The notes under the pieces are model-generated. The model was given only the letters and a program-made list of their open reading frames with translations. It was not told where the DNA came from and searched no databases. From the NCBI GenBank assembly GCA_963519075.1, contig CAUQMH010000004.1, forward strand, positions 1 through 42,606: a DNA stretch of 42,606 bases, given 5' to 3'. Below are positions 15,883-25,185 of the stretch, in pieces. Each line of letters begins with the position of its first letter. The first letter of the stretch is position 1. This DNA comes from JABCPE02 sp963519075 (GTDB lineage Bacteria > Bacteroidota > Bacteroidia > Flavobacteriales > Weeksellaceae). The position numbers and the translations under genes were made by a program.

Positions 15883-18800
15883 ATGAATTTACCTGAAATA
15901 TCCATAAAGCGTCCGAGCATTATCCTCGTTCTCTTTATCATCCTTACCTTGGGAGGGATTTTCTCTTACAGTCTTCTCGGCTATGAGCTTATCCCAAAAA
16001 TGGAGACCAACACCATCAGTATACAGACAGTCTACCCTGGTGCCTCGCCTTCTGAGGTAGAAAATACCGTGACAAAAAAAATAGAAAATGCGGTATCTTC
16101 TATGGAGAATGTTAAAAAAATAGAATCTAAATCCTTTGAAAGTTTGTCATTAGTAACCATTACCCTAAACACAGGAGCAGATGTAAACTACCTAATGACC
16201 GATGCCCAAAGAAAAATAAACGCCATCGTCAGCCAGCTGCCAGATGATGCCAAAACACCATCTTTGAATAAATTCTCTCTGGATGATGTGCCGATTATGA
16301 ATATCTCGGTGACTTCCAAAATGTCTGAAAAAGAACTTTATGACCTTTTGGACAAAAAAATCCAGCCTATTTTTTCCCGTGTGAATGGAGTTGCACAGGT
16401 GACTATGGTGGGTGGTCAGGAGAAAGAAATCCAAGTGAACATTCACCCTGAAAAATTAGAAGGCTACGGGCTGTCTATCGCTCAGGTTCAGCAGATTATC
16501 GCAGCATCCAACTTAGATTTCCCAACAGGAAACGCGAAAACGAGAGAAAAACAGACCATCATCCGTCTAATGGGTAAAATAGGTTCTGTAGAAGAAATGA
16601 GAAGGCTACCTATCACTACGCCTTCTGGGATGATGATTCGCCTTGGAGATATCGCAGATATACAAGATGGCGAGAAAGATGTAGAAAAAATCGCGAGAAT
16701 TAACCAAAAAAACACCATCCTATTACAAGTTACCAAGCAGTCTGATGCCAATGCCGTAGAGGTGAGTGAAGCGGTTAAAAACACTATAAAAACCGTAGAA
16801 AAAGACTACGAAAAACAAGGAATAAAATTAGAGATAGCGAATGACACCACAGATTACACACTGAATGCCGCGAATAATGTGATTTTTGACTTGTTCCTAG
16901 CTATCGTTTTGGTAGGGTTTATCATGCTTTTCTTCTTACATAGTTTGAGAAACGCAGTGATTACGATGGTGGCGATTCCTCTTTCATTGATTGCAACTTT
17001 CATTGGACTATATTTCATGGGATACACGCTAAACCTGATGTCCTTGCTTGGGCTCTCGCTGGTGGTTGGTATCTTGGTGGATGACGCCATTGTGGTTATT
17101 GAGAACATTCACCGCCATATGGAGATGGGTAAAAACAAAGTTCGCGCGGCTTATGATGGAGCTTCTGAGATTGGATTTACCGTTACGGCAATTACTTTGG
17201 TTATCGTGGTAGTATTCCTTCCGATTGCTATGGCTACGGGACTTGTAGCGGATATCTTAGTGCAGTTCTGCGTTACGGTAATGATTTCTACAATGCTTTC
17301 CCTATTGGTGTCCTTTACCATCGTGCCTTGGTTGTTCTCCAGAGTAGGAAAACTAGAGCATATCGACGAAAATTCTTTCTTCGGAAAAATAATTTTCGGT
17401 TTTGAAAACATGCTGAACAACTTTACCCAAAGCATTGGTAATTTGCTAAAATGGGTATTACAATCAGTAAAAACAAAGCTGATAACACTGGGCGTTGTTT
17501 TGGTTCTGTTCTTGGTTTCTACTATAGGGCTGTTCTCTATGGGCTACATCGGAGTGGATTTCTTCCCGAAAAGTGACAAAGGCGAGTTTTTGGTTCAGTT
17601 TGAATTAGAAAAAGATGCCTCTATCGAGAAAACCAATAAGCTCACTCAGCAGGCAGAGCAATACATCAGCGGGATTCCTGATGTAGAAAAAATCATCACC
17701 ACAGTAGGAAAGGCAGATGATGGGATGGCTTCCACTTCTGGAACGAAATACAAATCCCAAATCCAAGTTTTCTTGAAAAAAGATGGCAGTGTCAAAGAAA
17801 GTTCAGACATTTATTCAGCTAAACTAAAAAGAGAATTGGAGAAAAAAATCATCGGAGCGAAAATAAAAATCGTTCAGATGGGACTCATCGGAGCAGAGCA
17901 GTCACCTATTAACCTGACTGTAACAGGCACTGATCTGAAAGATGCCTTGGAATTTGCAAAACAAGCAGCGAAACAACTGGAAAAAATCCCAGGAGCTTCC
18001 GAGGTGAAACTTTCCTCCGAAGATGGTAACCCAGAAATCAATGTAAAAGTAGATAGAGAAAAAATGACTTCTCTCGGGCTGAACATTGCTTCTGTAGGAA
18101 AAACGATGCAGATCGCTTTCTCTGGAAACACAGATTCTAAATATCGTGCTGGAGAATATGAATATGATATCAACATCAGATATGATGAAATCGGAAGATC
18201 TTCCATCGATGATGTTAAAAACCTGAAATTCGTAAGCGCTACTGGACAAGTAGTTCGTTTGGAGCAGTTTGCTGACATCAGCTATGGTTCTGGACCTTCA
18301 CTATTAGAGAGAAGAGACAAAACACCTTCTGTATCTGTCCAAGCAAAAGCTATCGGAAAACCTTCGGGAACTATCGCAGCTGAATGGGAACAGCAGTTCT
18401 CCAAAATTCAGAGAAAAGCTGGTGTAGAATACAGATGGAAAGGAAACATGGAAAACCAGCAGGAAGGTTTCGGTACATTAGGATTGGCTTTATTAGCAGC
18501 TATTGTCCTTATGTATTTGGTAATGGTGGCTCTGTATGACAGCTTTGCTACGCCGTTCATCGTGATTTTCTCTGTTCCGCTTTCGTTCATTGGGGCATTA
18601 CTCCTAATGGCACTCACGAACCAGACGCTGAATATCTTCACTATCTTGGGGATTATCATGCTCATCGGTCTCGTTGCGAAAAACGCCATCATGCTTGTGG
18701 ATTTCGCTAACAATAGGAAAGCAGTAGGAGACAGCACCTTTGATGCTCTGGTAGCAGCCAACCAAGCTCGTCTTCGTCCTATCTTGATGACCACCATCGC

Positions 18801-19059
18801 CATGGTAGCAGGGATGATACCTATTGCGATAGCATCTGGAGACGGTGCAGATATGAACCGAGGTGTAGCGATAGTAATCATCGGAGGTCTGATGTCCTCA
18901 CTATTCCTTACATTGATAGTGATTCCTGTGGTGTATTCTATCTTTGACAGCCTCGAAAGAAGGTTTAGCAAAGGAGAAAAAACAGATTACGCCAAAGAAA
19001 TGGTCGCAGATTATGAGGCAAATGCAGATTTCAAAGATGAATTTGCTTCAAAACAATAA
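15883..19059 (+). CDS. RND multidrug efflux transporter (HAE-1-like)
   Basis: The 1058-aa inner-membrane pump drives drugs, dyes or detergents out using the proton gradient. It has the expected 12-helix plan with two large periplasmic loops. The proton-relay aspartates are present in TM4 as D400-D401 (GILVDDAIVVIENIHRH) and the essential lysine in TM10 (LIGLVAKNAIMLVDF). The N-terminus (LPEISIKRPSIILVLFI) and the GASPSEVE and FPKSDKGEF motifs are typical of the AcrB/MexF/OqxB family. Substrates cannot be read from sequence. It is the last gene of the operon and is followed by a clear terminator. With the repressor broken, the pump may be expressed constitutively; this is inference. Confidence 0.95.
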   Translation: MNLPEISIKRPSIILVLFIILTLGGIFSYSLLGYELIPKMETNTISIQTVYPGASPSEVENTVTKKIENAVSSMENVKKIESKSFESLSLVTITLNTGADVNYLMTDAQRKINAIVSQLPDDAKTPSLNKFSLDDVPIMNISVTSKMSEKELYDLLDKKIQPIFSRVNGVAQVTMVGGQEKEIQVNIHPEKLEGYGLSIAQVQQIIAASNLDFPTGNAKTREKQTIIRLMGKIGSVEEMRRLPITTPSGMMIRLGDIADIQDGEKDVEKIARINQKNTILLQVTKQSDANAVEVSEAVKNTIKTVEKDYEKQGIKLEIANDTTDYTLNAANNVIFDLFLAIVLVGFIMLFFLHSLRNAVITMVAIPLSLIATFIGLYFMGYTLNLMSLLGLSLVVGILVDDAIVVIENIHRHMEMGKNKVRAAYDGASEIGFTVTAITLVIVVVFLPIAMATGLVADILVQFCVTVMISTMLSLLVSFTIVPWLFSRVGKLEHIDENSFFGKIIFGFENMLNNFTQSIGNLLKWVLQSVKTKLITLGVVLVLFLVSTIGLFSMGYIGVDFFPKSDKGEFLVQFELEKDASIEKTNKLTQQAEQYISGIPDVEKIITTVGKADDGMASTSGTKYKSQIQVFLKKDGSVKESSDIYSAKLKRELEKKIIGAKIKIVQMGLIGAEQSPINLTVTGTDLKDALEFAKQAAKQLEKIPGASEVKLSSEDGNPEINVKVDREKMTSLGLNIASVGKTMQIAFSGNTDSKYRAGEYEYDINIRYDEIGRSSIDDVKNLKFVSATGQVVRLEQFADISYGSGPSLLERRDKTPSVSVQAKAIGKPSGTIAAEWEQQFSKIQRKAGVEYRWKGNMENQQEGFGTLGLALLAAIVLMYLVMVALYDSFATPFIVIFSVPLSFIGALLLMALTNQTLNIFTILGIIMLIGLVAKNAIMLVDFANNRKAVGDSTFDALVAANQARLRPILMTTIAMVAGMIPIAIASGDGADMNRGVAIVIIGGLMSSLFLTLIVIPVVYSIFDSLERRFSKGEKTDYAKEMVADYEANADFKDEFASKQ

Positions 19060-19078
19060 TTAATATTTTTTTCTTTTT

Positions 19079-19110
19079 TCCCTTCAAAGTTTAGCTTTGG
19101 AGGGATTTTT
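19079..19110 (+). terminator. Terminator of the RND efflux operon
   Basis: An 11-bp stem with one G-T pair (19079-19089 and 19095-19105) and a TTTAG loop is followed by T5, 19 bp after the pump stop codon. Confidence 0.8.
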
Positions 19111-19165
19111 ATTTATATTTTTGAGAAAGATGATTTATTTTTTCTTTTTAACAAAGCAAAAAAAC

Positions 19166-19173
19166 TAAATTTG
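19166..19173 (+). promoter_or_regulatory. -7 box for the LptF/LptG-type gene
   Basis: TAAATTTG matches TAnnTTTG and ends 15 bp before the chosen ATG at 19189. Its presence argues against a start codon at 19171, which would lie inside the box. Confidence 0.5.
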
Positions 19174-19188
19174 CGAATATTTTGTAAT

Positions 19189-20283
19189 ATGAAAATCATA
19201 GACCGCTATATTATTAAAAAATATTTGGGAACGCTGGGCTTTATGCTGGCGCTGTTATCCATCATTGTGGTAATCATAGATGTGCAGTCCAAAGCTCCTA
19301 GAATAGAAGGAAACGGCTTCACTGTGGGATATTTCCTGCTTCATTTTTATCCGTTTTGGGTGGTCTATTTGGTGATTACCTTTATGTCTATTTTGGTTTT
19401 CGTTTCCATTATTTTCTTTACTTCACAGATGGCTAACAATACCGAAATCGTAGCCGTTCTCAGTAGTGGTGCTAGTTTTCATAGATTTTCGCGCCCATAT
19501 TTTTATGTAGGAATTTTTCTGATGCTCCTTACCCTTGCTACCAATCATTTTATTCTTCCTTGGGCTAATGGAAAGAAAAACGAACTCATCATTTACACCT
19601 ATAATAGCAGCAATAGGAATAAATACATAGACATCACGACCATCTCTGCACAGCTTTCGCAAACAGAATATGTTTTTATCAACAGCTACCACCAGCTCAA
19701 CCAAAGAGGCTCCGGCTACAAGTATCAAAAATTTGACAAAAAAGGAAAAATGATCTATCAGCTCATCGCTACAGATGTGGCTTGGGACAAGAAAGACAAA
19801 CTCTTTCGCCTAAGTAATTACCTCGAAAAGACCATCAATCCTGATGACACGGAAACACTAAACAGCGGTAACGAAAAGACCCAAAGTTTCGGGCTCTCGC
19901 CAGAGGAATTATTCCCAAATGACCTAGAAGCCGAGAACAAAAACACACCTGACCTTATAAAATTCATCGAGAGAGAAAAAATAAAAGGTAACAGTAACCT
20001 AAACACCTATCTAAACGAGCTCCACCAGCGCACCTCTATGCCTGTGTCTATTTTCATTTTGTCTATTTTAGCATTGTCGCTTTCTTCACAGAAACGAAGA
20101 GGAGGAATTGGGCAGAATCTGGCTGTGGGTATCTCATTGGCTTTCACATTCATTTTCTCCTTTGAGGTGCTAAAAGTTCTTTCTTCTAACCAAAGCCTTC
20201 CGCCGCTCCTTGCTATGTGGATTCCCAACATCATCTTCGGAGCTGTGGCTATACATTTGTATAGAAAAAGAGCAAATGAGTAA
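19189..20283 (+). CDS. LptF/LptG-family lipopolysaccharide transport permease
   Basis: The YjgP/YjgQ-family permease forms the inner-membrane half of the ABC extractor that moves lipopolysaccharide towards the outer membrane. The protein is about 364 aa with an N-terminal amphipathic start (MKIIDRYIIKKYLGTLGFML), three helices in the first 120 residues, a central periplasmic beta-jellyroll domain (about 125-265) and three C-terminal helices (from MPVSIFILSILALSL). It cannot be said whether it corresponds to LptF or LptG. The ATG at 19189 was chosen over an in-frame TTG at 19171 because the latter lies in the promoter box. The stop codon directly abuts that of birA on the other strand. Confidence 0.9.
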   Translation: MKIIDRYIIKKYLGTLGFMLALLSIIVVIIDVQSKAPRIEGNGFTVGYFLLHFYPFWVVYLVITFMSILVFVSIIFFTSQMANNTEIVAVLSSGASFHRFSRPYFYVGIFLMLLTLATNHFILPWANGKKNELIIYTYNSSNRNKYIDITTISAQLSQTEYVFINSYHQLNQRGSGYKYQKFDKKGKMIYQLIATDVAWDKKDKLFRLSNYLEKTINPDDTETLNSGNEKTQSFGLSPEELFPNDLEAENKNTPDLIKFIEREKIKGNSNLNTYLNELHQRTSMPVSIFILSILALSLSSQKRRGGIGQNLAVGISLAFTFIFSFEVLKVLSSNQSLPPLLAMWIPNIIFGAVAIHLYRKRANE

Positions 20284-21003
20284 TCAGTAGAGCAGTTTTA
20301 TTTCTTTATGATAAAACCTTTTCAGACCTTCATTTTCGAGATCTATCCATAGATAGCCTTGTTCATCTACTTTTTCGATTATGCCATTTTGTCTTATTTT
20401 GTCAATTTCAAAAACAGAAACTTCATCTTTTTTAAATAAAAAATGATGATATTGGTCTAATATTTTTTCTGAAGAAACAGGCTCAAAAACTTTTTCTAAA
20501 AAAAATGCGTGCATTTCTTTTGTCCAGTTTTCTAGGTCAAATTCCTTTTTGGTTTGGGTAAGAATAGAGCCTGCCTTAGGGAGATTTTGGAAGTTTCGCT
20601 GCAAAAGATTCAGCCCTATACCGACTATAAAATAGACATTTTTCCCTATCTTCTTTTTCTCAATAAGCATTCCTGACACCTTTTTGTGATGGATGATGAT
20701 ATCATTAGGCCACTTTACTTCTGCTTTTGTTTCTGTCTTTTTGACAATAAAATCGCGTAAAATGTTTGCGGTATGGAAATTGAATAAGGTATCCGACTGC
20801 GAAACTTCATTTTGCAGCAAAGCCATAGAAAATGCCAAATTTTGGTTCGGAGCGGTATCCCAAGTGTTGCCATACTGCCCTCTTCCTTTAGTTTGGTCAA
20901 AGGTGTATAGTGTCAGTTCCCTGATGCCATCATGGCTTTTTAGTAAGTTGATAATCTCATCATTAGTAGATGAACACTGCTGAATATAAAATAATGTATC
21001 CAC
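20284..21003 (-). CDS. birA: Biotin--[acetyl-CoA-carboxylase] ligase
   Basis: BirA attaches biotin to carboxylase carrier proteins via biotinyl-AMP. The 239-aa protein is the monofunctional form without an N-terminal DNA-binding domain. The active-site loop appears as KGRGQYGNTWDTAPNQNLAFS, a variant of the usual GRGRxGRxW, followed by VKWPNDIIIHHKKVSGMLIE with the catalytic Lys, and IVGIGLNL. The start is GTG at 21003; no in-frame ATG lies nearby upstream. It converges stop-to-stop with the Lpt permease and is divergent from rsfS with a 90-bp gap. Confidence 0.93.
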   Translation of the reverse strand: MDTLFYIQQCSSTNDEIINLLKSHDGIRELTLYTFDQTKGRGQYGNTWDTAPNQNLAFSMALLQNEVSQSDTLFNFHTANILRDFIVKKTETKAEVKWPNDIIIHHKKVSGMLIEKKKIGKNVYFIVGIGLNLLQRNFQNLPKAGSILTQTKKEFDLENWTKEMHAFFLEKVFEPVSSEKILDQYHHFLFKKDEVSVFEIDKIRQNGIIEKVDEQGYLWIDLENEGLKRFYHKEIKLLY

Positions 21004-21062
21004 TTCATAAATTTATGACGGATAAATATAAAAATATTTCTTTGATTTAAAGTAAAAAAGAA

Positions 21063-21070
21063 TAAATTTG
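21063..21070 (+). promoter_or_regulatory. -7 box for rsfS-ftsH
   Basis: TAAATTTG matches TAnnTTTG and lies 23 bp before the rsfS ATG at 21094. Confidence 0.5.
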
Positions 21071-21093
21071 CAACTAATACAATATATATCTAA

Positions 21094-21474
21094 ATGAGTA
21101 TAAAAACAGAAAAACAACTTCTAATAAACACCATCATAGACAGTATCCAAGACACCAAAGGTGAGGATATTAGAATTTTGGATCTTACCAACATAGAAAA
21201 TACCGCTGCAGACTATTTCATTATCTGTAGTGCAAATTCAAACACGCAGGTAAATGCTATCGCAGGAAATATCGAGAGAAGAGTAAGAAACGAACTCAAA
21301 GAGCGCCCATGGCATACCGAGGGCGAAGAAAATGCGCTTTGGGTTTTAGTAGATTATATCTCCGTGGTGGTTCATGTTTTCCAAAAACATATCCGCGAAT
21401 ACTATGACATAGAAGACCTTTGGAGTGATGCCAAAGTAACTGTGATAGAAAATCAAGACAATTTATTTAACTAA
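21094..21474 (+). CDS. rsfS: Ribosome silencing factor RsfS
   Basis: RsfS (YbeB/Iojap) binds uL14 on the large subunit and blocks subunit joining when nutrients are scarce. The 126-aa protein carries the family core: IRILDLTNIENTAADYFII, the NTQVNAIAGNIERRVR helix, the PWHTEGEENALWVLVDY segment and VVVHVFQKHIREYYDIEDLW. Length is normal. It is the first gene of an rsfS-ftsH pair, 13 bp before ftsH, an arrangement common in Bacteroidota. Confidence 0.95.
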   Translation: MSIKTEKQLLINTIIDSIQDTKGEDIRILDLTNIENTAADYFIICSANSNTQVNAIAGNIERRVRNELKERPWHTEGEENALWVLVDYISVVVHVFQKHIREYYDIEDLWSDAKVTVIENQDNLFN

Positions 21475-21487
21475 GAAAAATATATGT

Positions 21488-23491
21488 ATGAACAAAGGAT
21501 TTAATTGGTTCTATGTAGTCATTCTCATTGCATTGGGAATGCTCTTTTATCCGATGCTTAACTCATCTTCTACGGTAAAACCAGTAGATGAGGATACATT
21601 TTTCGGCTTAATGCAACAAGGAAAAATAAAAGAGATAAAAGTATACCGAGACACACACAAGGCAGATATATTTTTAACATCTGAAGCAAGAAAAAAAACT
21701 GAAGACCAAAAAGATATAATGCTTCCTTTTTCACAAGGAGCAAATCCAGATTTGGAATTATCCTATGGAGATCTGAAATATCTTCAAGAAAGATTCCATG
21801 AAATAAAAAAGACCAATTCGGAGATAAAAACGGTAATCAATTTCGGAGATTCTGGTTCCGCTATGAAGAGTACATTCATCTCCATGGCTATGTGGATTGG
21901 TTTTTCTGCCCTGCTCTACTACTTTCTTTTCAGAAGAATGGGTGGCAGCGGTGGAAGCAGCAGCGGTATGTTTAACATTGGGCGTTCTAAAGCCAAATTA
22001 GTTAGCGAAAAAGATGCTGTCATCACCTTTAAAGATGTGGCAGGTCTCGAAGGAGCAAAAGAAGAGGTACAGGAGGTGGTGGATTTCCTAAAAAATGCTG
22101 AAAAATACACTAAATTAGGTGGTAAAATTCCGAAAGGAGTACTACTTGTAGGGCCTCCAGGAACAGGAAAAACCCTTCTAGCAAAAGCTGTGGCAGGAGA
22201 AGCAAAAGTGCCTTTCTTCTCACTTTCTGGGTCTGATTTTGTGGAAATGTTCGTAGGTGTGGGAGCTTCGCGTGTGCGTGACTTATTTGCTCAAGCAAAA
22301 GCAAAATCTCCTGCAATTATATTTATTGATGAGATAGATGCCATTGGTAGAGCGAGAAGTAAAAGTAATTTCAGTGGAGCTAACGACGAGAGAGAAAACA
22401 CTCTTAACCAATTACTTACAGAAATGGATGGTTTCGGAACAGATACTAATGTCATCGTGATGGCAGCTACGAACCGTGCAGACATCTTGGACAAGGCTCT
22501 TCTTAGAGCGGGAAGATTTGACAGGGAAATTTATGTAGACCTTCCTGAAGTCCACGAAAGAAGAGAAATTTTTGAGGTTCATCTAAAGAAAATTAAACTT
22601 GATCCATCTGTTGATAAAGAATTTTTAGCAAAACAAACTCCTGGGTTCAGTGGTGCGGATATTGCAAATTTATGTAATGAGGCCGCTCTTATCGCTGCGA
22701 GAAACAGACACGAAAGTGTTACTAAACAAGATTTCCTAGATGCGGTGGATAGAATCATCGGTGGTTTGGAAAAGAAAAATACAGCAATAAAACCTTCTGA
22801 AAAAAGAAGAGTTGCCATCCATGAAGCAGGACACGCAACGATATCTTGGCTTACAGAACACGCCAATCCACTACTAAAAGTGACCATCGTTCCTAGAGGG
22901 CGTTCACTGGGTGCGGCTTGGTATCTTCCTGAAGAAAGACAGCTGACCACTACAGAGCAAATGCTGGATGAAATGTGTGCTACACTAGGAGGGCGTGCCG
23001 CTGAGCAGGTTGTATATAATAATATATCTACTGGGGCGCTTTCTGACTTGGAAAAAGTAACCAAAAGAGCCCAAGCTATGGTTACCATATATGGTCTGAA
23101 TGACAAAATAGGAAACATTTCTTATTATGACAGCTCTGGACAGTCTGAGTACAACTTTGGAAAACCATATTCAGAGCATACAGCGAAGACCATAGATGAA
23201 GAAATATCCAAACTCATTGAAAATCAATATCAAAGAGCCATCAGAATTTTGACTGAAAACAAAGAAAAGTTAGAGGCTCTAGCGGATAAACTTATTGAAA
23301 AAGAAGTGATTTTCAAGGAAGACTTGGAAGAAATCTTTGGAAAGAGAGCATGGGAACCAGAAGTTGCCAAAACTTCTAAAAAAGAGGAACAAAATCCTAC
23401 TCCAGCAGAAAACCCAGCTCCCGTGATTGACAACACTCCAGAGGAAGAAAAACCTTCCGAAAATGATGAATTAAAAGATTCTCAATCATAA
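21488..23491 (+). CDS. ftsH: ATP-dependent zinc metalloprotease FtsH
   Basis: FtsH is the membrane-bound AAA+ protease that degrades misassembled membrane proteins and some short-lived regulators. The 667-aa protein has one helix at about 5-23, a periplasmic domain, a second helix at about 130-148, then the AAA module with Walker A GPPGTGKT (222-229), Walker B IIFIDEIDAIG and the arginine-finger segment LRAGRFDREI. The protease domain has H445-E-A-G-H449 and a downstream Asp in GALSDLEKVT that completes the zinc site. The last ~40 residues are a Pro/Glu-rich acidic tail. A strong terminator follows 8 bp after the stop. Confidence 0.97.
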   Translation: MNKGFNWFYVVILIALGMLFYPMLNSSSTVKPVDEDTFFGLMQQGKIKEIKVYRDTHKADIFLTSEARKKTEDQKDIMLPFSQGANPDLELSYGDLKYLQERFHEIKKTNSEIKTVINFGDSGSAMKSTFISMAMWIGFSALLYYFLFRRMGGSGGSSSGMFNIGRSKAKLVSEKDAVITFKDVAGLEGAKEEVQEVVDFLKNAEKYTKLGGKIPKGVLLVGPPGTGKTLLAKAVAGEAKVPFFSLSGSDFVEMFVGVGASRVRDLFAQAKAKSPAIIFIDEIDAIGRARSKSNFSGANDERENTLNQLLTEMDGFGTDTNVIVMAATNRADILDKALLRAGRFDREIYVDLPEVHERREIFEVHLKKIKLDPSVDKEFLAKQTPGFSGADIANLCNEAALIAARNRHESVTKQDFLDAVDRIIGGLEKKNTAIKPSEKRRVAIHEAGHATISWLTEHANPLLKVTIVPRGRSLGAAWYLPEERQLTTTEQMLDEMCATLGGRAAEQVVYNNISTGALSDLEKVTKRAQAMVTIYGLNDKIGNISYYDSSGQSEYNFGKPYSEHTAKTIDEEISKLIENQYQRAIRILTENKEKLEALADKLIEKEVIFKEDLEEIFGKRAWEPEVAKTSKKEEQNPTPAENPAPVIDNTPEEEKPSENDELKDSQS

Positions 23492-23498
23492 TTTAATC

Positions 23499-23529
23499 AA
23501 ACCTCTCTATAAAATTAGGGAGGTTTTTT
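23499..23529 (+). terminator. Terminator after ftsH
   Basis: An 11-bp stem (23499-23509 and 23516-23526, one G-T pair) with a 6-nt loop is followed by T residues, just behind the ftsH stop codon. Confidence 0.8.
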
Positions 23530-23695
23530 ATTTACAAAAACCAAGATTTATACTTTTTTACAAAATTATTCGTTATTTGATTCAAATAATATCAATTTTG
23601 TTTATCAATTCTTACATGAAACCCGTTTGTTTTTTGATTTATTCAAAATTATTATTAACTTCGTGACCTATTTAAATATAATTTTTGCATTATAA

Positions 23696-24280
23696 TTGAG
23701 CTTTTTTAAAAATTTAATCGGTAAAATCTTTGGTGACGAAGAAAAAAATAAATCTCCTCAAGGTCTTCTTGATTACGGAGACACCCTCAAGCACGCCGAT
23801 GTTGATTATAAATTCGCTCAGCTGTTCACTCTCTCAGGAGGTGTTTTTAACTATTGTGTAAATGAAGCTGAAGCTCTTCCTATTCTTCATAAAATCATTG
23901 ATTCTGAAAATATAACCTCTGTTTTCTGCTGTGATGAGGATTTACAGAAATTTTTAGATGTTACAAAAACGCCTTATACGAAATTATTGAGTGAACAAAA
24001 TGGTGCTGCGTTTATCACTTGTGAATATTTAATTGCTTTTGATGGAAAAATCATGCTTTCGTGTGATAATATACTGCATTTTGATAATCAAATGCTTCCC
24101 GAAAAAATCATCATCATGGCGAATGTTTCCCAAATAGTGGAAGACCTCAGTGAAGCCATGGCAAGAATAAAACGGAAAAGCCATATAAAAAAAATAACAT
24201 CAATAAGTGGCGGAAAATCAAATTTAGACAATCCAAACAAGAAATATCCAAAACTTTTCTTACTTTTGCTTGAAGATTAA
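23696..24280 (+). CDS. LUD (LutC/YkgG-like) domain protein
   Basis: The 194-aa protein resembles the LUD fold known from LutB/LutC of lactate utilisation, seen in segments such as ALPILHKIIDSENITSVFC, a middle GAAFITCEYLIAFDGKIML (the 'A-x-x-x-T-G-T' region of LutC in altered form) and the C-terminal DLSEAMARIK. Relatives occur as single genes beside cdsA and psd in Flavobacteriia, far from any lactate operon, so a lactate role is unlikely and the function is open. The start is a TTG at 23696; an in-frame stop lies immediately upstream, so no longer form is possible. A near-consensus -7 box (one extra base between TA and TTTG) lies at about 23679-23687. It is followed 20 bp later by cdsA. Confidence 0.8.
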   Translation: MSFFKNLIGKIFGDEEKNKSPQGLLDYGDTLKHADVDYKFAQLFTLSGGVFNYCVNEAEALPILHKIIDSENITSVFCCDEDLQKFLDVTKTPYTKLLSEQNGAAFITCEYLIAFDGKIMLSCDNILHFDNQMLPEKIIIMANVSQIVEDLSEAMARIKRKSHIKKITSISGGKSNLDNPNKKYPKLFLLLLED

Positions 24281-24300
24281 TTTTTTTAAATTTCTAAATT

Positions 24301-25173
24301 TTGGATAAGAATCTAATTCAGCGTACTATTTCTGGAGCGGTCTATGGTTTGGTCATTTTTCTATGTACTACCCATTTCGGTTCCCTTTACTTAAAAGATT
24401 TCCTAAATATTGATGTAAAACAGGAGTACTTGTACCTTTCTTTTATTTCATTTTTAATAGCAGTCGGTGCTTGGGAAGCGATTAGAATAATGAAATTCGG
24501 CGAAGGCTGGTGGAAATGGATAGTTTTCCCAGTGGGATTCATCGTTTTTTATAGATTTGGGATAAGATTCCTAAATCATGATTTTTACTTCATCTTTAAT
24601 ATCCAAGAGCTTTTGGGTATTGCCCTAGTTTTCATCGCTTCATTTACTTTATTTAAATATCCGAATGAACTTTATTATGACAATGGAAAGCTGATATTCA
24701 TCGTAATTTATGTATTTCTCTCATTTTCATTTGCATTAGGGCTTCCTATGTTTAATTATTCCGAAAAACATTTCGGCTGGGAAACTTTCATCCTATTTAC
24801 GCTAATATGGAGCAGTGATGGTTTTGCGTATTTTGCGGGAAGAATGTTTGGAAAGCATAAAATGGCTCCGAAAATCAGCCCGAAAAAAACTTGGGAAGGC
24901 TTTGCTGGTGGAGTAATCTGCACTTTGATTTTAGGGTTTTTCATTGAACAGAAAATGCCTGAACTGAGAGGAAACTGGATTATCGTAGGACTTCTTGTTT
25001 CTATTTTTGCTCCACTTGGAGACTTGGTAGAAAGTCAGCTAAAGAGAACTTTCGGCGTGAAGGATAGCGGAAACATCATCCCTGGGCATGGCGGTGTGCT
25101 GGACAGATTGGACAGCTTCATCCTATGTGCGCCTGTGATATATTTATATTTTATTATCGAAAATTTAATTTAA
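24301..25173 (+). CDS. cdsA: Phosphatidate cytidylyltransferase
   Basis: CdsA makes CDP-diacylglycerol from phosphatidic acid and CTP, the branch point of phospholipid synthesis in the inner membrane. The 290-aa protein has about seven or eight helices and the C-terminal CDS signature: SPKKTWEGFAGGVIC, then PLGDLVESQLKRTFGVKDSG and IPGHGGVLDRLDSF, with the metal-binding aspartates intact. The start is TTG at 24301; the in-frame codon two positions upstream is a stop. It sits between the LUD gene and psd (12-bp gap), so the cluster feeds phosphatidylethanolamine synthesis. Confidence 0.95.
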   Translation: MDKNLIQRTISGAVYGLVIFLCTTHFGSLYLKDFLNIDVKQEYLYLSFISFLIAVGAWEAIRIMKFGEGWWKWIVFPVGFIVFYRFGIRFLNHDFYFIFNIQELLGIALVFIASFTLFKYPNELYYDNGKLIFIVIYVFLSFSFALGLPMFNYSEKHFGWETFILFTLIWSSDGFAYFAGRMFGKHKMAPKISPKKTWEGFAGGVICTLILGFFIEQKMPELRGNWIIVGLLVSIFAPLGDLVESQLKRTFGVKDSGNIIPGHGGVLDRLDSFILCAPVIYLYFIIENLI

Positions 25174-25185
25174 ATACATAAAATT

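Noticed and set aside
19171..19188. TTG start of the Lpt permease at 19171
   Set aside because: It overlaps the TAAATTTG promoter box; the ATG at 19189 begins the typical permease N-terminus.
22579..23118. Long minus-strand frame opposite ftsH
   Set aside because: It is antisense to a highly conserved gene and its translation has no domain or signal.
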